From Edaphobacter lichenicola (lineage in GTDB: Bacteria; Acidobacteriota; Terriglobia; Terriglobales; Acidobacteriaceae): a stretch of 64,000 bases of DNA. The stretch covers positions 5,084,001-5,148,000 of the forward strand of contig NZ_CP073696.1 in the NCBI RefSeq assembly GCF_025264645.1. The letters run 5' to 3'. Shown here piece by piece: positions 52,601-58,587 of the stretch (positions within the stretch are counted from its first letter, which is position 1; each line of letters starts with the position of its first letter). Both the position numbers and the translations under genes were made by a program. The notes under the pieces are model-generated. The model was not told the DNA's origin. It made no database searches and was given only the letters and a program-made list of their open reading frames with translations.

Positions 52601-53045
52601 CGGTCAGCCGTTCACCATCACAACAGGATCCGATAAGAATGACGACAGCTACAACAACGACCGGCCCAATCTTGTCGCTGGGGTAAGCCCATTTCTCGAT
52701 CCTCACCGTAACCGCATCGCCGCTGCACAAGCATGGTTCAATACCTCCGCATTTATTGCCAATGGCCCTGGAGTTCCAGGAGGAATTGGGCCAGGGGGAG
52801 CTGACGGCAACACGCCGCGCGACTACCTGCGAGCGCCAGGTTACCGGGATATCGATTTAGGGATCTCCCGTGACTTCCGCTTTGAACGTGGAATCGGTTT
52901 GCAGTTCCGTGCTGATGCCACCAACGCGTTCAACATGGTCAGCCTCAACGCTCCGACCGCGACCCTGTCCTCTTCAAATGATGGCAAAATCACGGCGGCT
53001 GCTACTCCACGTCTGATTCAGATAGGAGCTCGGATTAGCTTCTAG
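49683..53045 (+). CDS. Oar-like TonB-type outer-membrane receptor
   Basis: A 1120-residue receptor. Signal peptide (about residues 1-35, WLFVVATLIACVSSLNAQ), carboxypeptidase-regulatory domain at about 38-120 (ITGSITGTVKDQQGALVTNADVKASNVETGLMRSARTDSDGAYNIQYLPVGEYSV), plug (EEINNLPLTTRTAYAEMSLTPGVQ; GGVVTAVTRSGTNRFHGSVFEF), then a long barrel with ...RLIQIGARISF at the C-terminus ending in Phe. GGAGAAGCCA precedes ATG 49683. Single-gene unit closed by the strong terminator at 53065. Substrate unknown; the neighbours give no hint. Confidence 0.93.
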   Translation: MTNKNRNKNCPGLQKWLFVVATLIACVSSLNAQQITGSITGTVKDQQGALVTNADVKASNVETGLMRSARTDSDGAYNIQYLPVGEYSVTVNAPGFEKFVQQHLTITVDQAQALNVVLTVGAESQTVEVSTAPPLVNTSTAELGRTVSPEEINNLPLTTRTAYAEMSLTPGVQSNSASNSQNTPNFVLGVPSTQVIINGGVDGGVPMVSFYLDGGINMTGLRNYGNPLPNPDALEEFRVETSNFAAQYGRMSGGVVTAVTRSGTNRFHGSVFEFFRNTNMNDTPWGTPVGTSKTPFHRNNFGGTIGGPIVKEKAFFFFSYGGLRQTVGTQYTGAIVPTSLERIGDFTQSKVIPNLPGTKTPVKGTNTSVNCTVATVGCVPLDLLDVTAANLMKTYVPLPNAPTATSPGGYVGVFSSPTNQDEYLGKYDQVLSDKDHLSVSYFYLDTTQGAFGGSSSTSQILYSVNQSFAKQQNANVSDIHTFNGTTANQVWLTYTRVAGGRVNLPAVSLGDLGSSFTIQGPKALPQLAISGYFNAGGALAGPVSTTDFYALRDVVSLTKGRHTLNIGGEVSLEKDAIVGNLYNFGVFNFQTSAPTTTGNALADFVTGQVSTMEQDTPYHGLLSTWYYAGFIQDSYKITPRLTANLGLRYDLEQSPVESSNLTAAFVPGIKSTVVPSAPTGVLFPGDSGIPRGIASTQNTHFSPRVGMALDPFGDGKTAVRAAAGIFYGSVSGNEWNQPANAQPFAVRQTFSSITSFSNVYANPVSFPNGDPFPYTYNPASPRFLPAASVEAINPKYVWPVSYQFNVAVEQQLPLGISMQTAYVGNLVRHVPFAPDANNPVWAPGATTSQASINARRPYDPGVLGQVIYIDSSQTANYNSLQVSARKPLTHNLMLNGFYVWSHSVWSANSSAIGIATAQNFSALNEERGPSDQDRRNMASISGIWKLDYYNGPNRFARVLTNGWSISPIVSLNSGQPFTITTGSDKNDDSYNNDRPNLVAGVSPFLDPHRNRIAAAQAWFNTSAFIANGPGVPGGIGPGGADGNTPRDYLRAPGYRDIDLGISRDFRFERGIGLQFRADATNAFNMVSLNAPTATLSSSNDGKITAAATPRLIQIGARISF

Positions 53046-53064
53046 TCTCTCGACGGCGATGCAT

Positions 53065-53113
53065 GGGGCCAACACCGATCTCTGTTGAGATCAAGTGTTG
53101 GCCCCTCTTAGTT
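53065..53113 (+). terminator. Rho-independent terminator after the receptor
   Basis: GGGGCCAACAC and GTGTTGGCCCC are perfect 11-bp arms, enclosing a second stem GATCTC-TGTT-GAGATC, followed by TCTTAGTTT, 20 bp after the stop codon. Confidence 0.88.
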
Positions 53114-53128
53114 TGCGTCTTCCGCACC

Positions 53129-53155
53129 CCCCAGCAAAACACAAAACCACCCCCC
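53129..53155. repeat. C/A-rich intergenic repeat core, copy 3
   Basis: CCCCAGCAAAAC followed by ACAAAACCACCCCCC. Third copy of the 12-bp core, again between genes and just after a terminator. Confidence 0.5.
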
Positions 53156-53247
53156 CAAATACCGTTCCCCGAAAACAGTACTCGTATAGCGATCGAGTAA
53201 TACTCAGGATTGATGGGACGAGAGGTACATCGAAAAGAGGAGCCGTC

Positions 53248-54393
53248 TTACCGTGGAGTTCGATCACGAAGCAAACGAAAAGGTCGTATCAAGTAATAAA
53301 GCGGTGATAGTGGCCCCCGCAGAGAAACAGCAGCCCGATCATGCTCGTTTGGTCGCAGATAATCAAACGACATCACCATTCTTATCCGGTCGCGAAATCC
53401 AAGCAGCTTGACGTAATAAGGCATCCCGCCTTCGGGCGCACTTCCTGGTGCATCAAATAAATTCTCCACGATATATTGCGTTAGCTTACGAACCGTGGCG
53501 TCCGACTCAAAGCGACGCAGGACAGCGTGGGGAACCTCCGCATCCGCAAATCGATTCGCAAGGAGTACCCCCAAAGCAAGCGATCGCCACAGTCCCGTCT
53601 TGCCGGCTTCTCGAACGACCGCGTTCCAATCGAGACCGGGTGATGAGGCCAGCAATTGCGCGACGTCACAGATCCAGATAAGCCTCGACCACACATGCTT
53701 ACTCCCATGCATGCAAAGCACCAGAAGAGTTATCTCGGGACTCATGTTGGGAACTTCGGCGCCAGCCACTATCACGGTTCGCCGCAACGGCCATACCCAA
53801 TCCATCCCAAGATTGCGCCTGAATCTTGGCTGCGTCAGCACAAGCCTCCAACGAATTTCAAGCACCATTCCATCTGCTTGCCGCTCGAAATGATATTCGT
53901 AACAATCTTCAAAGGGTGTACCGTCTGCCTGCGTCTGCGTTTTCAGTTCGTAGCCCCTCTCCTTAATAAGAGACGTGGCCTTCGCAAGGTGCCTGGACTG
54001 AAGGATCAGATCAATATCGCCAGCAGGACGTGTCGTAAGGTCCTGATACGCAGACGCGCCCAGCACAATACCCTTGAACGGCATGGCGGGAATCATCTCA
54101 TGTTCGAACGATTCGAGAACGCGGATCAACTCCGCCGCATTCGCCAGATTATGGAACATGTTGCGGTGATACCCGGCTTGCAGACGCTCTTGTACATCGC
54201 GAGGAATTGGCGGATCAACATCCTGAAGTCGTACGTACAGCAAAGGCAAGACACGATGTTCGTCCGCAAGACCGAGGAGCGAGTCCCAATCGCAAATCTG
54301 TTTCGCGAACTGATAGATCTGCCCAGCTGCGGCCTCGGTCGGCCGCCGGACAATAGCACGCAATAGTTCAGAGGAGTCGCGATCTGCTGTCAT
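53248..54393 (-). CDS. uncharacterised nucleotidyltransferase (NTP_transf_5 family)
   Basis: A 381-residue protein of the NTP_transf_5 family: the minimal nucleotidyltransferase motif is MPFKGIVLGASAYQDLTTRPAGDIDLIL (Gly-Asp-x-Asp metal-binding pair at about residue 125), preceded by a helical region and followed by YEYHFERQADGMVLEIRWRL and helical repeats with LVLCMHGSKHVWSRLIWICDVAQLL. Members occur in lasso-peptide, PqqD/HPr-kinase-like and exopolysaccharide loci; the transferred nucleotide and target are unknown. It is divergent from the PqqD-like gene (start 54737) and shares a 340-bp regulatory gap with it. The grouping with PqqD and an HprK-like kinase is itself the best functional clue. 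Confidence 0.85.
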   Translation of the reverse strand: MTADRDSSELLRAIVRRPTEAAAGQIYQFAKQICDWDSLLGLADEHRVLPLLYVRLQDVDPPIPRDVQERLQAGYHRNMFHNLANAAELIRVLESFEHEMIPAMPFKGIVLGASAYQDLTTRPAGDIDLILQSRHLAKATSLIKERGYELKTQTQADGTPFEDCYEYHFERQADGMVLEIRWRLVLTQPRFRRNLGMDWVWPLRRTVIVAGAEVPNMSPEITLLVLCMHGSKHVWSRLIWICDVAQLLASSPGLDWNAVVREAGKTGLWRSLALGVLLANRFADAEVPHAVLRRFESDATVRKLTQYIVENLFDAPGSAPEGGMPYYVKLLGFRDRIRMVMSFDYLRPNEHDRAAVSLRGPLSPLYYLIRPFRLLRDRTPR

Positions 54394-54736
54394 GAGAGTC
54401 GTTGCTCCATCAAACGAATCAAGGCGATCTCCGAACGTCTGTAGCTGTTATCCCGCTCTTTGATCGCAGCGCCGCGCTACCCAGACTGCGAGATCGAAAT
54501 CAAAACCCTTACAGCCGTTGGCGGCTTTAGGATTTCATCCGGGCTCTAAAATCCCGGTCAGTATATATCTGATTGGAGATTGCAACCCTTTTTTGTGGGT
54601 CTCGTAAATGTGCCGACGCGCCAGATCAAAAGATTACTTAATTGTTACCAACGATTTGTAGAAAAACAATCAGCGTTGTGTAATCTTGCCGAAATTATTA
54701 GTTGTGGAAGAGATATCCACGATTTAGAGGTGAAAA
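54394..54736. other. divergent intergenic region of the PqqD/HprK-like locus
   Basis: About 340 bp between the nucleotidyltransferase (minus) and PqqD-like (plus) genes. It is AT-rich near 54560-54720 and includes a T-run (CCCTTTTTTGTGGG, 54588-54600) that has no clear preceding stem. TTAATTGTTACC near 54641 is a possible -35 zone. No gene supported. Confidence 0.45.
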
Positions 54737-55171
54737 ATGCAAATTGAGCGCCTTCAATCTGATGCCTTGGTAGAAAACAGACTTCCCGACGGTTCGAGGG
54801 TTATCCTCGATCCGACGAATGAGACTGTCTTTGCCCTTAATGCAACGGCTGGTGCAGCGTGGGACGCGTGCAGCGCTCCGACGACGCTTTCGAACGTGGC
54901 GGACGACATGCGACGATCGCTTAATCCAGCGATAACCGATGAGATTGCAGAAGAGGCTCTTCTGCAATTGCAGGATAAGAAACTGGTGAATACATCAGGG
55001 TCCTCGGCGACTCGACGACAGTTCCTTGCCTCGCTGAGCGCTGTCGCCCTGCCTCTCGTCGTGGCCTTAACGATCTCGGATCAGAAGGCGCATGCGATGG
55101 TTGCGCGGTCGGCTGCACCAAAGCCAGCGCCGCCGAAGCCGAAGCCGAAGCCGATTTTACCCTTCCTCTAG
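54737..55171 (+). CDS. PqqD-like protein with internal Tat-like segment and Pro/Lys tail
   Basis: A 144-residue protein. Residues 1-90 match PqqD-type peptide chaperones (RVILDPTNETVFALNATAGAAWDAC...VADDMRRSLN...AEEALLQLQDKKLV), which hold a RiPP precursor for a radical-SAM or other modifying enzyme. The rest is unusual: a twin-arginine-like motif with a hydrophobic stretch (ATRRQFLASLSAVALPLVVAL, about 92-112) that looks like a Tat signal placed in the middle of the protein, then KAHAMVARSAAPKPAPP and a Pro/Lys tail PKPKPKPILPFL. GAGGTG precedes ATG 54737. No radical-SAM enzyme or precursor is in the window. The HprK-like gene follows 157 bp later on the same strand. Confidence 0.82.
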   Translation: MQIERLQSDALVENRLPDGSRVILDPTNETVFALNATAGAAWDACSAPTTLSNVADDMRRSLNPAITDEIAEEALLQLQDKKLVNTSGSSATRRQFLASLSAVALPLVVALTISDQKAHAMVARSAAPKPAPPKPKPKPILPFL

Positions 55172-55328
55172 AACGCTTGTGTCCTGAGAAACGGGCCACC
55201 TGTCAAGGAGCTTCGTCCGTGAGAGGTGGCCACTGGCACACAACAAATGATGCTCTAAAAACATCGATCCTCGGATGCCGTCGAGGCTTCCGATCAAACT
55301 CGCCATTTTTTGCGCCTGACAAATCTTC

Positions 55329-56114
55329 ATGGCCAGTATGTATCATTTCGAACTTCGTGTATTCAACTGCAACATTCGAGTGGAGACGGCTTGCATTGAA
55401 GTACACGCGGTCCTGCAACGCTATATATTCCCATCGTTGCCGAGAACCCCAAATGCCGTTAGTGCGCCTGATATCTCCATTCGTGTCATTCAAATTGGAG
55501 ATCAACTCCAGCTACTGGCAGACGATGTTGTGGTGGCTTCGGCTCGTGAAGCAATCCATCTCGTGCCGGATCTTATAAGAACATTAGACGATGCCGTAGT
55601 TCCTCGCCTGACGATGGCGCGCGCGGTCCACGCGGGTGCAGTCCTATGGCGCAAGCGCGCCTTGCTTCTACCGGGGAGCACGCATGCGGGAAAATCGTCT
55701 CTGGTGACCGAACTTTTGCGAAGAGGTGCGACTTATTTATCCGATGAATATGCAGTGATTGATTCAGAGGGCCTTGTGCATCCGTATCCAAGAGCTCTTC
55801 TTGTCAGGAACGGTCGTCCGGAGCAGGTTCCGATGCTTCCCGCCGAGTGCAACGCGTCAGTAGGAGAAACTCCGTCTCCAATAGGATGGATCTTAGCGCT
55901 TCAGTATCTGCCCGGATGCAATTGGGATGTGACCGCGATTACTCAAAGCGAAGCATTGCTGACTCTGCTGCGAAACACGCCTCATATTCTGTCGGAATCG
56001 CCGGACATCGTACCGATCTTTGAACGAGCAGTCATGGGGGCTAGCTGCTACACCGGATGCCGAAGCGAAGCCTCAGACGCTGTTGACCACATCCTGCGCT
56101 TAATAGACAGTTAG
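55329..56114 (+). CDS. HPr-kinase-like P-loop protein (HprK-related kinase)
   Basis: A 261-residue protein with a HPr-kinase-like domain: the P-loop LLPGSTHAGKSSLVTELLRRGATYLSDEYAVID (Walker A GSTHAGKSS, downstream acidic residues in SDEYAVID). It lacks the N-terminal domain and the HPr-binding region of canonical HprK/P, as do 'HprK-related' kinases found beside PqqD and nucleotidyltransferase genes. It could phosphorylate an unknown small substrate or peptide. The start (ATG 55329 or 55338) has no strong ribosome site. The three genes 53248-56114 form one functional neighbourhood. Confidence 0.85.
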   Translation: MASMYHFELRVFNCNIRVETACIEVHAVLQRYIFPSLPRTPNAVSAPDISIRVIQIGDQLQLLADDVVVASAREAIHLVPDLIRTLDDAVVPRLTMARAVHAGAVLWRKRALLLPGSTHAGKSSLVTELLRRGATYLSDEYAVIDSEGLVHPYPRALLVRNGRPEQVPMLPAECNASVGETPSPIGWILALQYLPGCNWDVTAITQSEALLTLLRNTPHILSESPDIVPIFERAVMGASCYTGCRSEASDAVDHILRLIDS

Positions 56115-56149
56115 GGTGATGTAGGCAACAGGTCGAGAGGAGCACTTCT

Positions 56150-56290
56150 TTGTCACGACACCGTGTAGCATTTGTGGCCAGAGCGTCTTCCCATGTCTCT
56201 ATCGCACACCTGCATTACAAGACGATCTTTTCGGCTACTCCACAGCTTTCGAAAAATTGCTGCATGCGTGCCGAATCGCAGAACGCCTGA
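56150..56290 (+). other. possible truncated 46-codon ORF
   Basis: A frame with TTG 56150 preceded by AGAGGAG at good spacing reads MSRHRVAFVARASSHVSIAH and stops at 56288-56290, overlapping the 3' end of the PfkB gene on the other strand. The ribosome site looks authentic and lies just 36 bp after the HprK-like gene, but the product resembles nothing and may be the cut-off start of a lost gene. Confidence 0.25.
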
Positions 56291-57168
56291 ACCCCGCCGC
56301 TCGATGTCGTGGAGTAGGCGCCGCACGCATTACCGAAGGCGAGACAGTCATCGATGCTGCATTGATGAACGAAGGCGTGAAGAAACCCAGCGTTGAAGCT
56401 ATCCCCCGCGCCAATAACGTCCACCACTTTCGTAGTGTATCCAGGCGCTTCATAATGTATTCCCTGGTGCACGGCTAATGCGCCCTTCGCACCGCGTTTG
56501 ACAACCAGCAGCGGAATTTTTTCGGCCAGTTTCCCGACGGCATCTTCGAAAGAAGATTCATTCGCCAGTCTGCATGCCTCCCGTTCGTTTGGCATCAATA
56601 TATCAAGATGCGCGGGTGTCTCCGCGAGCGGGCCAGCCCACAAGTCCTCCGGATCGTCATTCGTATCGAGTGACGTTGTGAGTCCCGCATGGCGCATCGC
56701 AGCCAGAAGCTTCGGCACATCGTTGCGCAGCCCGCTTTGAAGAAAGAACGATGACAGATGAAAATGCCTTCCTGAGGCAAGGTAAGTGAGATCGAGATCC
56801 TCATACCGCAAGCTCGATGTGGTACCAGAGTACGTTAGCGCACGCCGGCTCCGCTGATGCTGCAAAAGAACCGTGACTCCCGTACTGACGTTTGTCTTCG
56901 GCATGACAGCATGCGACAGATCAACGCCAGCCTGCCGGAGAGTATCGACGCAAACTTTAGTAAACGGATCAGCACCAAGCTGTGGAATAAACCCGGTGCG
57001 ACTGCCCAGCACGGCGAGGTTATGCGCCGTGATAGCGGAAGACCCACCCAGCGTTAAAGCCATGTGATCGGCGACGAGTTCACGTTCCACTGGAAGCTCT
57101 TCAGGAAGACCGTACAGGAGCAGGTCCATCGTGATTTCACCTGCCAGTGTTACATCGAACTGCGCCAA
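56215..57168 (-). CDS. PfkB-family sugar kinase (ribokinase-like)
   Basis: A 317-residue kinase. N-terminal FDVTLAGEITMDLLLYGLP (family start motif), GGSSAITAHNLAVLGSRTGFIPQLGAD and the C-terminal signature DVIGAGDSFNAGFLHAF with catalytic Asp. It phosphorylates a sugar or nucleoside using ATP; the substrate may be a sugar acid or aminosugar given its neighbours. The start is TTG 57168 with AAGGAGG upstream. Last gene of a LacI / GH2 / permease / kinase series on the minus strand (51-bp gap after the permease). Confidence 0.93.
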   Translation of the reverse strand: MAQFDVTLAGEITMDLLLYGLPEELPVERELVADHMALTLGGSSAITAHNLAVLGSRTGFIPQLGADPFTKVCVDTLRQAGVDLSHAVMPKTNVSTGVTVLLQHQRSRRALTYSGTTSSLRYEDLDLTYLASGRHFHLSSFFLQSGLRNDVPKLLAAMRHAGLTTSLDTNDDPEDLWAGPLAETPAHLDILMPNEREACRLANESSFEDAVGKLAEKIPLLVVKRGAKGALAVHQGIHYEAPGYTTKVVDVIGAGDSFNAGFLHAFVHQCSIDDCLAFGNACGAYSTTSSGGVQAFCDSARMQQFFESCGVAEKIVL

Positions 57169-57219
57169 CTTGCCTCCTTGCGTACTGCCATTTAGTGTCT
57201 ATAACATCCAGCGGCACGA

Positions 57220-58557
57220 TCAGCCGACTAGTTGCTTGTCTGCGGTCATGAGATTTCTACGAAGCAACCACAGCGCTATTCCTATTACTGCCCATGCGGT
57301 TCCTGCCCAACGTGCGGTTGGACCCAGGTTCAGCCATAAGAAGAAGCACACCACAAAACCACATCCAGACAGCAGGATCGGAACCCACTGGTTTGCTTCT
57401 TTCGTACGCCAGGCGAGTACAGCAGAAGCAACGTTGACGCCCATGAAAGCGAGTAGGGCGCCATAATTCAACAGCTCGGTGCCAAGTTGATAGCTCAGAG
57501 CAAGAGCGCCGATCAACACGATTCCGCCAATCAGCAGGACGTTATTCTGAGGAATGCGTCGGGCTGGATTGAGCGTGCCGAAGAACTTTCGCGGCAACGC
57601 GCCGTCCTGCCCCATGGCAAACAGCAGCCGCGCTGCACCTAACTGCGACGCCATGCCGGAGCCGATGGTCGCGATCAACAGCGCGCCGTTCATCAAAGCG
57701 AATAGGAAAACTCCCCCGGCACGTTGCGCGACTGCGACATAGGCTGTATCGAGATCAGGGAAGGCCATCCCGCGCGGCCAGACAAGCTGCGCCAGATAAA
57801 CTTCAATCGAGGCTAGTACACCTGTAATCAAGCAGGTAAGAATGATCGCGCGCGGAACTGTCCGCGCTGGATCATGAGCTTCATCAGTCAGAGTTGATAT
57901 CCCGTCAAAACCGATATAGGTAAGTACAGCGATAGAGGTTCCGCGAAACACGGCGGGCGCGGAGAATGTCGACCTGTTGTAAATGGGATCGAAATAGAAC
58001 GCGGATGATCCCATGTGCAAGTGAAGGATGTATCGTACGGCCGCAACGACGAAGAGTACGATCACGACTCCCAGTCCCGCTGCAACTGCGGCGTTGATAC
58101 GGGCCGACGTCTCAACGCCGCGAAGGTTGAGTAAGGTAAACAATGCCGCGAAGAGAAGCACCCACGCCACGTAAGGAATTCCAGGGACAAAATTCATTGC
58201 AGCTCTGCTACACCAGATAGTACAAATCAGAGGATTCAGAATGTAATCCATGGCCATGCACCAGCCCGTCATATATCCGAGACTGGGATGCAGCTCTTCA
58301 CTGACATAGGTAAACGCTGAACCGCCCTTTGGATAAGCGCGAGACATTCGGCCATAGCTGTACGCGGTGAACAGCATGGCGACGAGCGCAAATACAATCG
58401 CCATCAGAACGTGCCCGCGCGACTCCTGGTAGATCACCCCGAAGACCGGCATCGGCGCAGTCGGCTGTATCAGAATGATCCCGTACAGAATGAGATCGCG
58501 ATACCGCAAGCTACGCTTCAGCGTAACTGGTTGTCCTTCCCGCAATTCAGCTGGCAT
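57220..58557 (-). CDS. APC-superfamily amino acid/amine permease
   Basis: A 445-residue integral membrane protein with about 12 hydrophobic helices. LKRSLRYRDLILYGIILIQPTAPMPVFG is the APC TM1 with the conserved unwound G-rich part, followed by SYGRMSRAYPKGGSAFTYVSEEL (TM2/loop) and FDGISTLTDEA (TM6 region). It should import an amino acid, polyamine or amine-type substrate by proton symport. It lies between the GH2 gene (30-bp gap) and the sugar kinase, so import of a degradation product is inferred. Confidence 0.93.
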   Translation of the reverse strand: MPAELREGQPVTLKRSLRYRDLILYGIILIQPTAPMPVFGVIYQESRGHVLMAIVFALVAMLFTAYSYGRMSRAYPKGGSAFTYVSEELHPSLGYMTGWCMAMDYILNPLICTIWCSRAAMNFVPGIPYVAWVLLFAALFTLLNLRGVETSARINAAVAAGLGVVIVLFVVAAVRYILHLHMGSSAFYFDPIYNRSTFSAPAVFRGTSIAVLTYIGFDGISTLTDEAHDPARTVPRAIILTCLITGVLASIEVYLAQLVWPRGMAFPDLDTAYVAVAQRAGGVFLFALMNGALLIATIGSGMASQLGAARLLFAMGQDGALPRKFFGTLNPARRIPQNNVLLIGGIVLIGALALSYQLGTELLNYGALLAFMGVNVASAVLAWRTKEANQWVPILLSGCGFVVCFFLWLNLGPTARWAGTAWAVIGIALWLLRRNLMTADKQLVG

Positions 58558-58587
58558 TATGTCTCTGCTCTTTTCTCATTCCGATGT

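Noticed and set aside
55194..55231. GGCCACCT / AGGTGGCC inverted repeat between PqqD-like and HprK-like genes
   Set aside because: The 22-nt loop and lack of a T-run make it weak as a terminator; kept only as a note.
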